Shown here: one piece after another, positions 10,796-24,495 of the stretch
Numbering within the stretch: position 1 is the stretch's first letter
Layout of the letters: every line of letters starts with the position of its first letter
NCBI RefSeq assembly: GCF_028640845.1
Contig: NC_080540.1
Coordinates: 259,704,958 to 259,768,957, forward strand
Reading direction: 5' to 3'
Length of the DNA: 64,000 nucleotides
From: Ahaetulla prasina
Lineage: Eukaryota; Chordata; Lepidosauria; Squamata; Colubridae
Notes under the pieces: model-generated
What the model was told of the DNA's origin: nothing
Databases searched by the model: none
What the model saw: only the letters and a program-made list of their open reading frames with translations
Made by a program: the position numbers and the translations under genes

Positions 10796-12083
10796 TAATT
10801 AACATTTTAGTGGATAGTGCTATCCATGATGATGATGGTAAAGAAGATGACAACAATTTGTTTTGATTGATTTGGTTAACATTGGAATAAAACCATTAGG
10901 AAATCTCAAGACAGAAGCTGGAAGTTTGGAAAAGTATCCTAGAAGAAAGCAATTGTAAACCAGTTTTGTAGTGGGGCCAAGAAAGTACATGAAGATATCC
11001 ATTAGAAGATACCATCAGCACTCAAGCTCAATTTGAAAAAACAAAACAAACCACTTTTCTAGTATCAATAAAGTTTTCGGCTTTGCTGGTTTTAATTCCT
11101 CTCTACTCCCATACAAAGAGGAGACTGCCAGAGAATACAGCATAGCTCTGATTCACATTCTAAGTACTGCTTCTTACCCACCAACATATCTACTGGAAGA
11201 CATTTGAATAGCACATCATACATTAGGGACACAAATTAGTAGAGAATTAATGCTGCACAATTGTGTAAGCATGAATACTTCTGCCTGTAGCCACCTGGAA
11301 AATAGAAATATTTGGCAATCTCATTGGATGTCATAGAAGTACAAATGGGATCATAGCTATATTCTAATGAACTGTGCAGAGTGCTTTTATAACTTTGCAC
11401 AATGTGAGAGAAACCAGTATGTGCCAATATAGTTGCACAGTGTCAATTAGACTGTAATGTGCATCAATAGCTATAATACAATAATATGTGTAGAGAGATA
11501 TAATTTCTTTGTATTACAAATAAAGTCATGAGCAGAAGTGCCTATGTGCAACAAATGGCAGCAACTCTGTATTTATTTCCATTAAAACAGACTGTCAGTA
11601 AAAGACAAGAGGGTTATTTTAAAATGGGATCAAAATCTTTGGATACATTAGGGCACAGCTCCATTTTAGAAAAACGTTTTTTTGCAAGGCACTGAAATTT
11701 AGCTAATATGTAAGTTCTGGCTTTTCTTTAACCCAGTTTATCAATGAACATATTTTCCAATTCAAATACAAGGTTTTGATTGTATTTATGTAATTACTGT
11801 ATGTATAATGAACCTTGTTTAAAGAGAACGGGAAAAGGAGAGGAGGTTTTGAATGGTGGAATATGAAATTGGTAGAAGAAATGGAAAAGAAATGTAAGCT
11901 GGAATAGTGTTGGGAATTGGAAGAAAGAGAAGAGGTTAAATGGCTTTTGCGATGAATTTACAGGGCTACATAACTCATTCCAGATTGCAGTCTTTTGTGA
12001 ATTGGTGCTGTGTTGTTCACAATAAACCACGTCCCTGTGGTTAATCATGATTAAAGAGGTTGCACATTTGCCACACCTCCATG
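10796..12083. other. unassigned AT-rich sequence
   Basis: No gene or element recognised; open frames here are short and featureless. Confidence 0.3.
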
Positions 12084-12091
12084 GTGCTATC

Positions 12092-12217
12092 CAGTGGTGG
12101 GATTCAGCGAGTTCGCACCACTTCGGGAGAAGTTTCTGAGCAGTTTGGTGAACTGGTTGTTGGAAGAAATCATTAGGGCAGAGAACCGGTAGTTAAATTA
12201 TTTGAATCCCACCACTG
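12092..12217. mobile_element. hAT MITE, cagtggtgggattca family, copy 1
   Basis: Termini cagtggtgggattca and tgaatcccaccactg are perfect inverted repeats. Flanks gtgctatc/ttgctatc form a 7/8 target duplication. Close relative at 61697-61833. Confidence 0.88.
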
Positions 12218-12334
12218 TTGCTATCACTTCAGTAAGTACAATATATTTACTTGGAGTTACATGTTTTCTAAGTGATTTTTTGTTCAGAATTAATATTATG
12301 TAAATCCTTATATAGGAAAACAATTGGACGTGAA

Positions 12335-12560
12335 TAGCAATAGCACTTAGACTTTATATACCATTTTACAGTTCTCTCTAAGCAGTTTACAGAGTTGGCA
12401 TATTGCCCCCAACAATCTGGGTCCTCATTTTACCCACCTCAGAAGGATGGAAGGCTGAATCAACCTTGAGCCTGGTGAGATTTGAACTGCCAAATTGCAG
12501 GCAGCCGGCAGTAGTAGTCTGCAGTACTGCACTCTAACCATTGCGCCACTGTAGCTCATA
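12335..12560 (-). mobile_element. tRNA-derived squamate SINE, copy 1
   Basis: The reverse complement starts with a tRNA-like head (gtggcgcaatggttagagtgcagtactgcag, with a gttcaaatctc B box), then ccttccatccttctgaggtgggtaaaatgag and a tataaagtctaagtgctattgctat end. A second copy is at 34342-34585. Confidence 0.75.
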
Positions 12561-14261
12561 TATTTATGAATGGGTTACGGTTACACAAAAAAGTTTTGTG
12601 AAGATCTGAAAACAAAAAGAACATGCATAATACTGGATGAAATGTACCCTATAATATTTAAGGAAGTAGCTGATGCCTTGTTTAGACTGGTATTATCCTT
12701 GTGAAATTCTGGAGAATGGCCAGATGACTGGTATTTCCTATCATCAAAAAGAAAGATCCATGTAAATACATCCTAATCAGTCTCAGGAATACTGTTGAGG
12801 AGAACAGAAAAAGATCAATTTGAAAGTAACAGTAAGCGAAGCCATTTAAGCTAAGTTCACATTCTTACAAAGGTAAAGTGTATATGCAAGTCCCTGTAAA
12901 TCATTACTATATAGCCACCCGGATCAAAGTTTAATAATTAACATTGTTCATCTTTGCCAATGCCTTTATGACAGTTGGTGACCATCCATTGTTAGAAAAG
13001 ACTCCACATGAAGCTTTCACTTAAGAAAAGGGAAGTTAGATTTTTCTGAAGATGCAGAGCTTCTGTGTCTCTCAGGTGAACTGGTATCTCTGCCCTGCTT
13101 TAATCATTTTGGCAATACTCGATAAGAAGGAAGCAATGTTTTATTACAAAGGTCCTCCATGCACTCTGAGAATAATAGTAGCCTTGTGTTTTCTTTAGAG
13201 TCTTTAATAACTGCAAAGATAAATAGAAAATGTATGATATATATAATTTTAGTGTTAAATTTATTGCTTTGAAGCTTTCTATTAAGCTGAAATATATACA
13301 TTTATATCTTAATCTGTCTATGCAGTATGTTGGGGATGGGAGGGTGAAGTGCTCCATGTTTACATCTGCTTTTGAATTTTGTATTAGCCATATTTGGGTA
13401 TACCTGAGACATAAATTGAACTTACAGATGATGCTTGGCTGAAGCGTTGGGAAGATATGAGAGATCCCCCTCTCCAGTTTAGGGAATTTACACACAGAGG
13501 GAAGATGCTATTTCTCTGCAATATAGAACTGACCATGTTGCCTATGTCAAAAATATAGATTTCCATCACTGTTTAAAATCAATAGACACAACTCTGTTCT
13601 CATAATTCTTGTTTTGAAGTTCTTGCTGCTCAGGGCAAGACAAAAGTATCTTCTCTTGTCCAAGGTCACCGATCATAATTCCCAACTCTACATTGCCATT
13701 GCTCAATGTTTTCCTAAAAGCAAAAATGTATTGTATTGTGCAGGCTGTGCCGACCATCGTTGAATTATGCTTTATTATTCACATACCCGGCTCACATTGT
13801 CTGCTAAGATAATAATAGATTATATTGAACTATTCTGTGAGTGTTCATGCATTGAAAACTCTTAATGTTACCGGTGTCCAAGGTCACTGATTTTTACATA
13901 AATATTTTCATATTTCCATGAATCTCAGTCATCAACTGCAGTTGCACAAAGCTTTATCTACGACTAACAACTCTTTTCAATGTTTTCTCTGGTAAGTCTA
14001 TGTATTAGTGTATATGGATTTAGGAACAGAGTTGGAATAATTCTGGAGACTGAACAAGTTTGAAAGCAGATGCAAGTTAAGAAACTGGTTGTTGCTCTGA
14101 CTCTGTTGCCTGTTTTCATGTAGTTGTGTGGATCTGCCATAAGTACAATTTCAGCTTTTATGATGGCAGAAATACATCAAATTATTTGACACAGTTTCCC
14201 ATCCACCTATGTTGGGGTTGAAAAAAATAGTTTTTATTTGCATTTTAACTGTAATAAAAAT
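12561..14261. other. unassigned sequence
   Basis: No gene or element recognised. A 131-codon minus-strand open frame at 13100-13495 is AT-driven and featureless. Confidence 0.3.
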
Positions 14262-16268
14262 ATTTTTGTTGTTGTTGTTGTTGTTGTTGTTAGTTGCGAA
14301 GTTGTGTCCGACCCATCGCGACCCCATGGACAACGTTCTTCCAGGCCTTCCTGTCCTCTACCATCCTCTGGAGTCCATTTAAACTCATGCCTACTGCTTC
14401 AGTGACTCCATCCAGCCACCTCGTTCTCTGTCGTCCCCTTCTTCTTTTGCCCTCAATCTTTCCCAGCATTAGGCTCTTCTCCAGTGAGTCCTTCCTTCTC
14501 ATTAGGTGGCCAAAGTATTTCAGTTTCATCTTCAGGATCTGGCCTTCTAAAGAGCAGTCAGGGTTGATCTCCTCTAGGACTGACTTGTTTGTTCACCTTG
14601 CAGTCCAAGGGACTCGCAGGAGTCTTCTCCAGCACCAGAGTTCAAAGGCCTCAATTCTTTGGCGCTCAGCCTTTCTTATGGTCCAACCTTCACAGCCATA
14701 CATTGCAACTGGGAAAACCATAGCCTTGACTATATGCACTTTTGTTGGCAGGGTGATGTCTCTCCTTTTTAGTATGCTGTTTAGATTTGCCAAAGCTTTC
14801 CTCCCCAGGAGCAAGTGTCTTTTAATTTCTTGGCTGCAGTCCCCATCTGCGGTGATCTTGGAGCCCAGGAAAATAAAATCTGTCACTACCTCCATTTCTT
14901 CTCCATCTATCTGCCAGGAATTGAGAGGGCCAGATGCCATGATTTTAGTTTTCTTAATGTTGAGTTTCAAGCCAACTTTTGCACTCTCCTCCTTCACCCT
15001 CATCAAGAGGCTCTTTAGTTCCTCTTCGTTTTCTGCCATTAGAGTGATATCGTCTGCACATCTGAGGTTGATATTTCTTCCGGCAATCTTAATTCCAATG
15101 TTTGATTCATCTAGCCCCGCCTTTTTCATGATGTGCTCTGCATATAAGTTAAATAGACAGGGTGACTCCTTTCTCAATTTTGAACCAATCAGTGGTTCCG
15201 TGTCCAGTTCTCACTGTTGCTTCTTGACCCGCATACAGGTTTCTCAAGAGACAAATAAGATGGTCTGGTACTCCCATCTCTTTAAGAACTTGCCACAATT
15301 TGTTGTGATCCACACAATCAAAGGCTTTAGCATAGTCAATGAAGCAGAAGTAGATATTTTTCTGGAACTCCCTAGCTTTCTCCATGATCTAGCATATGTT
15401 GGCAATTTGATCTCTAGTTCCTCTGCCTCTACGAAATCCTGCTTGTACTTCTGGTAGTTCTCGATCCACATACTGCTGGAGCCTAGCTTGTAGGATTTTA
15501 AGCATAACCTTACTAGCATGTGAAATGAATACAATGGTATGATAGTTTGAACAGTCTTTGGCATTGCCTTTCTTTGGAATTGGACTGTAAACTGATCTTT
15601 TCCAATCCTGTGGCCATTTTTGAGTTTTCCAAATTTGCTGGCAAATTGGGTATAGCACTTTTACTACATCGTCTTTTAAGATTTTGAATAGCTCAGCTGG
15701 AATACTGTCTTCTTCACTAGCTTTGTTGTTGCTCAGATTTCCTAAGGCCCTTTTGACTTCACATTCTATGATGTCTGGCTCAAGGTCAGTGACCACCCCA
15801 TTGTGGTTATCAGGGATGTTAAGATCATTCTTGTATAATTCTTCTGTGTAATTTTGCCACCTTTTCTTACTCTCTTCTGCCTCTGTTAGGTCCCTGCCAT
15901 TTTGGTCCTTTATCATGCCCATCTTTGCATGAAACGTTCCCTTCATATCTCCAATTTTCTTGAATAGATCTCTGGTCCTCCCTATTCTGTTGTTTTCTTC
16001 TATTTCTTTGCACTGTTCATTTAAGAATGCATTCTTATCTCTTCTAGCTCTTCTCTGGAATTCTGCATTCAACTGGGTGTATCTTTCTCTTTCTCCCTTG
16101 CCTTTCGCTTCCCTTCTTTCCTCAGCTATTTGCAGAGCTTCCTCAGACAGCCATTTTGCTTTCTTGCATTTCTTTTTCTTTGGAATGGTTTTAGTTGCTA
16201 CCTCTTGTACGATGTTGCGAACATCTGTCCATAGTTCATCAGGCACTCTGTCTATCAAATCTAATTCC
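14262..16268 (-). mobile_element. BovB (RTE) LINE, 5'-truncated
   Basis: The minus strand carries about 2 kb of BovB ORF2: the linker after the endonuclease (16258-15800), RT motifs including ELFKILKD, PIPKKGN, VQAGFRRGRGTRDQI, FIDYAKAFDCVDH and RCADDITLMAEN, then KLKYFGHLMRRKDSLEKSLM and HGVAMGRTQLRN. The frame breaks near 15390 and 15160, where part of the RQGC..SP.LFN block is lost; the usual YADD is CADD. It ends in the BovB tail (tgtccgacccatcgcgacccc) and a (GTT)n run. The endonuclease is absent. The 387-codon + strand frame here is its antisense shadow. Confidence 0.93.
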
Positions 16269-16548
16269 TAAAAATATTTTAGGGCTACCGAATTATAGAA
16301 GATATTAATATTTGTAGTATGAGCCTTGGTGTGAAATGGTCTTCCTTTTTCCAGTCATGTTAAAGTGTAGCATTTCCCCTTCTGTCCAAAGTTTCTGTCC
16401 ATATTTCTGTCCAAAATATGTAAAATATTTATTTATTATTTATTATTAATATAGGGAGGAAAACGCACACTTACAAATATGACTGAGATAGTGGGAGCTG
16501 AGCATCCTTTTCCAATTCTACTTGGTGGGCAGTTGTAGTATAGGAGGT
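16269..16548. other. unassigned sequence
   Basis: No gene or element recognised. Confidence 0.3.
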
Positions 16549-16818
16549 CAGAGGTGGTATTCAGCAGGTTCTGACCAGTTCTGGAGAACCGGTAGCAGAA
16601 ATTTTGAGTAGTTCAGAGAACCGGTAAATACCACCTCTGACTGGCCCCATCCCCATCTATTCTCTGCCTCCCAAGTCTCAGCTGATCGAGAGGAAATTAG
16701 GATTTTGCAGTATCCTTCCTCTGGAGTGAGGAGGAAATAGATTTTACAGTAACCTTCCCCTGCCATGCCCACCAAGCCACACCCACTGAACTGAAAAAAA
16801 ATTTGAATCCCACCACTG
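16549..16818. mobile_element. hAT non-autonomous element
   Basis: Starts cagaggtggtattcagc and ends ttgaatcccaccactg, ends typical of the hAT MITEs in this window, with internal gaaccggta motifs. An internal aataccacctctg at about 16628 could be the end of a shorter or composite copy. No clean 8-bp duplication seen. Confidence 0.65.
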
Positions 16819-16821
16819 ATA

Positions 16822-17205
16822 GGGCTTGTTCTTGTTTTCATTTCTGCAAGTCAATAGAAGACCCCTCCCCTCCTTTCTTAAGGAGATGCATCTAGTGGGA
16901 CCAATAAAAAGTGCTTTCTCTGTGGTGGCTTCTTCCCTATGGAACATCATCCTACAGAGATAAGGTTGGACTCCACTTTGAAATTCTTTAAAAAAGCCCT
17001 GAAGGCAGGGTTCTCATAATGGGCCTGGGGAACCCAGGGTGATATGGAGCCTATCAAGTGATTAGTCTGATTGCTATCACCAGGAGACTGAGGATTTATT
17101 GGGTTTTGTATTGCGGATTATTTTTGTAAGCCCCCTGGAGTTACCGTGAATGTGTTGGGCAGCCATATACATTTTCTTAATAAGTAATAATATAAATAAA
17201 ATAAA
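16822..17205 (+). mobile_element. L2 LINE 3' end
   Basis: A degenerate reading SAFSVVASSLWNII, then NSLKKALKAG, resembles the L2 C-terminus. It is followed by tgtaagccccctggagttacc, ggcagccatata and an aataaaataaat tail, as in L2 3' ends. Confidence 0.7.
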
Positions 17206-18544
17206 TATTGGTACAGGAAAACAAAAGCAGAATGTTCTGTATATATTTGTTTTATCTCTCTCACCATATATATCTATTGTTCTTTATATCAGAGTATGTA
17301 TGTGATTCTAATAAAAGCCCAGAGAAGATCTGTCAGGTTTCTGGATCTTTTCATTTCTGTCCTGCAGAAACCCAGTTTACCACTATAGAAGGAAAGTGCA
17401 TGAAACTGTATAAAAGTACCGGTACATCTTAGATAGACTTTCAGTGAGATGCTTTCCATATGAGTGATAAATCACACAGACTTTGATTGATTTCTATCCT
17501 GTCTACGTTACCCAGTGTAAGAGGGAAGTCAATAAGCCTCTGAAAGGCTCAGCAAACTTAATAAAAATGTAAGAGAATAATACATAGATTCTATAGCGCC
17601 CTCCATTAGATGATGACGTAAGTGCTGCCTTGTTTTCTCTGGAACAACAATCAATACATCTATCCTAGATTTCTATCTTAGCAGCAGTCCTCTGTGGGTT
17701 TTTTTTGTTTTTTGTTTTGTTTTTTTTGCAGTGCTCCAATGTGCTTTGAGTATCAAAGTTTGCATGAATATTTTTTTTTAAAAAAAAAGATTTTGAGAAA
17801 GGTCAGTTCTTCTACAGTGCTAATTATATTGCTTCAGAAAGAGATTAGACCATGGTAGCAACCAGGAAGAACAGCTTTTATATAAAGCTTCAATAAGTAG
17901 CCGACACTAAAGCACACTCTCCCCTCCCACCCACCCCTGCTGAGTCATTCAATAGACTGGGGTTCAGTTCATTAATTTGCATAACATTGTTCACCAAATC
18001 TCTTCCGGAAAATAATTAATTTTTATGAAGTGCTATTTGCTTAAAACTTTAGAATTTGTTTCTGGTGAAACCAAAATCAGACTTCAAGAAGAATTATGTT
18101 AAATTCATCATTATGGTCATTAATGATATCTAAAGGGTATCTTCACGATTTTCTTCTGGCTTTCTTTTGCTTCTTTGGGGTTTTCCATTCTCAAGAATTA
18201 CAGGAAATATTTTCCATGTATGAAGCAAGGTGACAATTTTCCAAAATGTAATCTGTACTAAATACCACATTGGAAAGAATACCAACAAGGTATGCAATAA
18301 CATCCACATAATATCAGCTGTACCAAGCATGCATTTCATAACCACAGGATAAATAGCACATGCTAGACTGGGACTTATTTGGGGGGAATGTAGGCCCAAG
18401 GCTTGTGGGGTCTCTGAGAGGCAGAAGATACAGTATGGTATGCCTGAGGGGTAGGGGAGATTTTGGGTGGTCTGCAAAAGATGGGCCTAGGGCCTCCCAG
18501 GGCCTCCCATATGTTTTAGGCACCCTGTGCTCCACTTATTAACA
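17206..18544. other. unassigned sequence with poly-T/A runs
   Basis: T-rich run at 17700-17730 and A/T runs at 17770-17790. No gene recognised. Confidence 0.3.
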
Positions 18545-19075
18545 TGTGTGATCAGAAGAGCAGGGGTAGTTAAGCGAGGCAATCATGTTGTTATATTGCT
18601 TAATGACCATTCTGACTTTCAACTTTAATTGGTAGGCTTCTTTATGGTCATAAATCAAGGACTAACTGTACTTGATTTTAGGCTCTCTGATGCATAATGT
18701 GGCCAAGCAAAATAAAAATATTTATGCCCACTAGTAAGGCCATGAAACAGTTTAACATGAAAGTACAATTTTCTTTTTATACCCACTATAATTTAATCCC
18801 AATATATTTTATCCCATTCCTTCCTATTGTGGTTTTCACTTCAAGTCATGAAGCTGGGCATCTGTTAGCTGTTGACATTTACTAATGAACTATTGCTTAG
18901 CAACCATTCAAAATTATGATGGACCACAAAACTCCAATTTACAATCGAGATTCAAAATCTGACCCTACTATCTGTGGTTACATTATGTGGTCACATAATG
19001 ACTGGCTGAACAACCATCATAACTTATGATCATAATTCTGGGCTCAATTGCGGTCATACATCGAGGACTATACAC
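18545..19075. mobile_element. fragments of the 'tcctcgacttacaacc' squamate repeat
   Basis: Pieces at 18565-18680 (gttaagcgaggc, catgttgttatattgcttaatgacc, tcataaatcaaggac) and 18870-19075 (gttgacatttactaatgaac, gcggtcatacatcgaggac) match the element at 6262-6680. A unique block lies between. Confidence 0.5.
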
Positions 19076-19192
19076 AACATATGCTGGGTCTCAGCTCCAA
19101 CAGTCATTATCTGTTGGTGAAATTTCCATAGGAATCTGTCTAGACATGATAGAAAACAGAATGCTAGATTAGATGGGTTTTTAGACTAATTC

Positions 19193-19243
19193 ATTAGTCT
19201 TATAAAACTAATCAACATTAGTCTTATAAAACTAATCAACATT
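19193..19243 (+). repeat. short tandem duplication, about 25 bp x 2
   Basis: The block attagtcttataaaactaatcaac occurs twice in direct succession. Confidence 0.9.
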
Positions 19244-19902
19244 TGGATTTATTCCAGTTATGTAAGACTGCAGTTGGACCATCTATCCTACTGACAACCC
19301 TATTCAAGTTTTCTGGGAGATTCCACCTACACAATATAAAACACAAACCTCGATGCAATCTGCATTAGAAAAGGTCAGGGACATCAGAACTTAGTTGCTG
19401 AGTTCCTATTCAAAGTATACAGTACTTGACAGTGAAGCTACATTTATATTCCAGAAGTATTCTAAAGATTGTTCACAAACAGCTCTTCAAATCAGACCAC
19501 AGCGGATATGCTGATAAATACAATGAAATTACCTGTCCAAGGACAACATTTTCTGCATGCTGTAAGCAATAGTCAATTGTTTTAAAACATTATTACTTAT
19601 AATTTGAGCTCCACGTAATACTATATATGTATCACGTAAATTGTTCTGACTTTAGACTTTAAAGAAAACTCTTACCCTTTAGTGTCTGAAATAAAATGAT
19701 GGGCCTGGCTATGCTGAAGTAGAACCAAACCATCTCTCAGATTTTCATTTGCTAGAGTTACAAGAGAAAGCTGGAGGGTACACATAGGAAGAGACATTTA
19801 TAATGCCACAGTTTTGGTATTAAGCTTAGTATTGTTATTATTATACAATTTATCAATTGAAATGTATGCCTACTGTATGTTTCTATCTCTATCTTTATCT
19901 AT
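19244..19902. other. unassigned sequence
   Basis: No gene or element recognised. Confidence 0.3.
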
Positions 19903-19907
19903 TTATC

Positions 19908-19961
<54 letters not shown>
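19903..19961. repeat. (TATC)n microsatellite
   Basis: About 13 uninterrupted tetranucleotide units followed by a TA/CA-rich end. Confidence 0.97.
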
Positions 19962-22809
19962 ATACATACACACATATATGGTTTATTAAATTTATAGAGA
20001 AAAGGTAAAGAAAAGCGATGAAACTAAGGCAACAACCTTGGCAATGTCCCTTTATTTTTCTTGTATCTCATGCTGCTGTGAAGACTAATAGGATGAGAAG
20101 GGTGAAAATGTTTGAGTGCTGAAATGTACTGTAGAAATTAACCATAACGAAGTAGCAAATTGATTTTTTTCCTTTTCAAATGCACTTTCAAGAATTCAGA
20201 AATAAATGACTCATGATGCTTACCAAATGCAATATTTTTGTTTCTTTAAAATGAGTTTGTTTGAAACATTCCAAATAAGAGAGTGGGGCTCTAGCAAGTT
20301 GTGAGTGGTTGCTGGCTTGCTTTGCTGTGCAATAATACTTGCTTCTTAGAAAATGCCGTTTTCCCTTTAAATAACTCCTTTCTTCATGAAGCAGGAAAAT
20401 AGTAGCCAGTAGGGCTAGGCAGCTTTATTCAGTTCCAGAAAATTGATACATAATCAATCAATTCATCAATCGAAATGAGTAGGATGAACTGGAATAATAA
20501 TTAAGTTTTCATTCACCCTTACCTTCCACCACCACCACAACCCCCTGCCCCCAGTTTCCCCTCAAAACAAGAATCTGTGAGAAAATGACAACTGGGTTTA
20601 GGAAGAATTTTATTTGGCTTAATGAAATAACAATTCAGTTCCTGAGGACAATGCATTGCAGCAAATGGCCATTTCAGTCCTTTCCAGCTCTATTAAATAA
20701 CCAAAATATTTGGCTGCCCTAGTCATGAAGAAAGCACTATTGTAAACACTAGGAATAAGGTGTTTGATACTATTGTTCAAGTCTGCTTCATTGGGGAACA
20801 CATGTAGTAAAACACACACTATGTAAAACTCCTCCATGTAGAAAGTTAGCATCGGTGTGTGTGTGTGACATCAGTTATTTTTACCTTATCAGGCTAGGCT
20901 TTCACATTATATACACCAGCAGTTTCCTGAAGTGATAAAATTCTGTTAAGATTGTTCTAAAAACAAACAAGTGTAAATTAATATAAATAAGTTTCAGAGA
21001 GAAAGAATTCATCTGATTATCACCGTAAGGCAAATAAAAAATTACGACAGACTACTTTTGTGTTCATATTAAAGGGATGGCCATGTTTACTTCTGAAACC
21101 AAAGGTAGAAACAAGAAAATTTTAGAAACCATATGTGTTGCAATTCAAGATATCTTGAATTTATGGTTGTTTTTCTATTTAAAAAGATAAAATAATATCT
21201 AACACCTGAAATGAAAGGCGCAATACTTTCACATTGGCTTTCTAAAATTACAGTAGGCCGAGTCTGATTTTTTCCCCCAAATAAAGTTAAATGAATGTCA
21301 TAATTTGAGTCATCTTCAAGGTGTATAATCAGGCTGTTTGAACAGTAAACATTAGAACAGGATTGTTTCCTGGAGCAGGAATCAAGGCTCATCTGTAACG
21401 GAACTAAACAGAAGAGTACATTAAATAGAGTTCTTTGCAAAAGGCCAGGTAGCAAACATTCTGAACAAAAGACCAAATAATTAATTGGTGGCAACCAGCC
21501 TAGAAAAACCTCATTGGCTAACACAGTTATTTTCAAAGAAGAAAGGGGCAATTAAAAGACTGAAGGCAAATTAAATAAAAGGATTATGACCCTAGACTAC
21601 CAATTATAAAGAACTCCCATATGTTTATTTTATGGTAATTTGTTTTATATTAGTTGGTTCCTACTGTTGGTTAGAAGTGTAGATTGTGAATTTTAAAGTG
21701 CAGCTGCTTTTTTTTGGTTTTGGAGAACCATCAGTTTAGAAGTTTGTGCATTTATTTTATCAATTTATATCTTCATAAATTTATTTTACAAACAAATAAA
21801 TGTATAATATATATTTTACATTTATAATTTATGTAGGAATTATATGGCCAAGTGACACAATGTGTAAGTAATCCTATGACTCTTGACTGAAGTAAATCCT
21901 ACCGAATTCTGTGTGAGCCAAACTTTCTTCAGTAATTTAAATCAAAAATAACACCAAACGTGAAGTTCTTTTCTCAATGGTTGTATCTTCATCTTTCTCC
22001 TCCTCACAGCTCTGTATATGAGAAGGGAACTCTGTGCAGCAGAGATTATATATGATAAATTATATATAATATATAAATTATATATGCAATTTAATACTTG
22101 GTATTTTGAGAAAGAGTTTAAAGGTAAAATAAAATTTTAGAAAGGCTTAGGGTATAGGGTACTTATGCCTCCATACATCGAGTGAATTTTTCAAATTTGA
22201 TGGGTTAGGGGACAAAATCACTGTTTTAAACATTTGTGCGATTCCCCCCCCCCCGCCCTTCCATTTTTTTAAAAAGTTCAGTTCCTTCCAAACTGATTTC
22301 ATAATACAATTGGCCATATTCTGTGACCTTCAGTTAGGACACAAAATAACAAAGAAGTGTAAAATAAGAAAAAGGAATTCAGGGACATCCCCAGTGGGTT
22401 CAATCTGGACAAGATGTGGAACAGCATTCAAACCCTGCCCATTTTCTATGAGCCTCAGTGGCTCACACCCATCCAAAGGACAGGCCTTGGATTGAAGTGC
22501 TGCCTCCCAAGAGCTATGAGGGGAAGAAAGATGAAGGTATAGCTATTAAAAAATATATATCTTTACAATTATTATTTTTTTGCCCATGTTGAGCCTACCC
22601 TATGGACACATGGTGTCTCACACACCACTATATGAAATTACCCATTTTATTTCACCTGTTAATATCTATGTTTGGATATGAATTGAAATAGAAGTAGAAT
22701 AAAAGAATAGTTAATAATATTTAAAATATGGAATATATCTACCAATTATGAAAATTGTTAATTGAAGAGAAACCAGTGAAATCTCTCCCTAATATGTAAA
22801 GCCTCAATA
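19962..22809. other. unassigned intergenic sequence
   Basis: A C-run lies at about 22243-22253. A 154-codon minus-strand frame at 21087-21551 shows no domain or splice context that I recognise. No RNA gene seen. Confidence 0.3.
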
Positions 22810-22925
22810 TTCTATTTAATTAATTAATTAATATTCTTTGCTGCCCATCTTACCTAAGTGATTCTGGGTGGTTTACAACAACATAATAATACAATATAAA
22901 CACCTGAAAAAAAACACAGATTAAA
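22810..22925 (-). mobile_element. L2 LINE 3' tail
   Basis: The reverse complement reads tgttgtaaaccacccagaatcac, then agatgggcagcaaagaatat and an attaattaatt tail, the standard squamate L2 3' end. Confidence 0.65.
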
Positions 22926-24463
22926 AAGAGAGTTAAGAACAAGATAAAAGTTATAAATTAATAGTCAAAATCAAATTTAGAAATATGTACATTGCTCCAT
23001 ATATTGGAACAATGTTTTCTTTAGAACAGAAACCTTAAATTTCCCAGTAAAAGAATAACCATCCTGGAAAACTTAAAATGGCAATCATAGAATGTAATTT
23101 GCTACTTGAGGAACTTCTTCTTTTCATTCTGAATAAATAAAAATGAGTTACAAAGGAATCTAATAAAAATAGTTCCTTGCATACTCATTCAATACTGGTG
23201 GCATTTGTTTTATAATAAAAATGAGAACTGAGCTAAATGTAATGTCACAAATGTCACCCCCAAGTTATATTAAAGATTTAATTTTGTTTGCTTAAAATGT
23301 TATGAAAGAACTCACATGTCCAAATCCCTTAGGGGGAATGGGAGTGAGGAAAAATGACATCCAAAATTAAGAAGCCACAGAGATATTTCTTAAGAGGAAA
23401 AATGTGTCTTCCACCAAACTCAGAAATATTCATGAAATATCCATTTCCATTCACTGCTCTGATCTCAAATCTTCTGCCCAAACAATCACATTCAAACAGA
23501 ATCATGTTTACTGTTATACGAATAGCCTCCCTTACTCAAAACTAATTAAGCCAATCTTTTTGTAGCTCTCCTTTGTAATTCTGAGGCCTATGCCCATCAG
23601 TCAGCCAACACAGAAGTAGAAAAGGTTACGTTCACTATACTGCTAACTAAATACAGAGAGCATCCAGGATGCCTGAGCTCTAAAAAGATGCTTGCAATCT
23701 TGCTATTTTAAGACTGTTTTTTTTTAGTCAGTACCTGGACAGCATTTAAAGTCAGAAAGACAGAAATATAATGTAACACATCGCAGAACCAATATCCTTG
23801 AATGGATGTTGTCCTTTCCCAGAGGAATACGTATTTCCTCTGTTTTCCATATCAGCCTCCGTCTCTGACTTGTAGTTGAATTAATCTGGGGTAAACAACT
23901 GTAGATTGATAAAAATGGAAAGTTTGAGGTGACTCTCCAGCTGCTTCCTGTCAGCTCGCAATGCACAAAGGCAGTAATGTATGGTGTCATTAGATCTCTA
24001 CTCAATTGCCTGGACAGATGGGAGGAGATGTTTGTGTTTTATCAATTTAGGTGCACCTAGTCATTCTTAATGTTTGTCTGCAGTAAGAGTGTAAATGTGT
24101 TATGCACTATTAACTGAGCAATTATAATCTTTCCAAATAAACACACAGAATTAGTTTGCAGGTAGTCATTGGAGTAAAAACAGGTGTTTCCTATAATCTT
24201 TGTGATTGCTTATACATCTTAGTTTTCTTGTCTTAGTCTCCAATTACTTCGGAATGTAAAGGCTTAGGAGAAGCCCCTGATCAAAGGCACCCAGCTTTGG
24301 AAAGAGTTATTCTGGGATCCAGTCAAACTAAATGTAGCCAGAATGGTTCTATAGACAGTGAAATAATTTACATATATTACCACTTCAGTCAACTGGTTAG
24401 TCATCAGAAAGGGTTTGGGTTTTTTTAAAATGTATTTTTAATGTATTTTTTCATTAAACTAAA
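22926..24463. other. unassigned sequence
   Basis: No gene or element recognised up to the L1 target site. Confidence 0.3.
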
Positions 24464-24487
24464 ACATCAAACCAATGTTGGCTCCAG

Positions 24488-24495
24488 TGACGTCA
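24488..24495 (+). promoter_or_regulatory. CRE palindrome in the L1 5'UTR
   Basis: tgacgtca lies 9 bp inside the L1 5' end, where internal promoters of L1 elements sit. It is the same perfect CRE as in the PCSK1 promoter 12.6 kb downstream. Confidence 0.55.

Noticed and set aside
13100..13495. 131-codon minus-strand ORF
   Set aside because: AT-driven composition (Ile/Leu/Tyr/Phe rich) and no features.
14294..15457. 387-codon + strand open frame
   Set aside because: It is the antisense of the BovB reverse transcriptase, which has recognisable RT motifs on the minus strand.
16549..16818. Clean 8-bp target duplication around this hAT element
   Set aside because: Flanks (taggaggt / atagggct) do not match convincingly.
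21087..21551. 154-codon minus-strand ORF
   Set aside because: No recognisable domain, signal or splice context, in AT-rich intergenic DNA; not supported as a gene.
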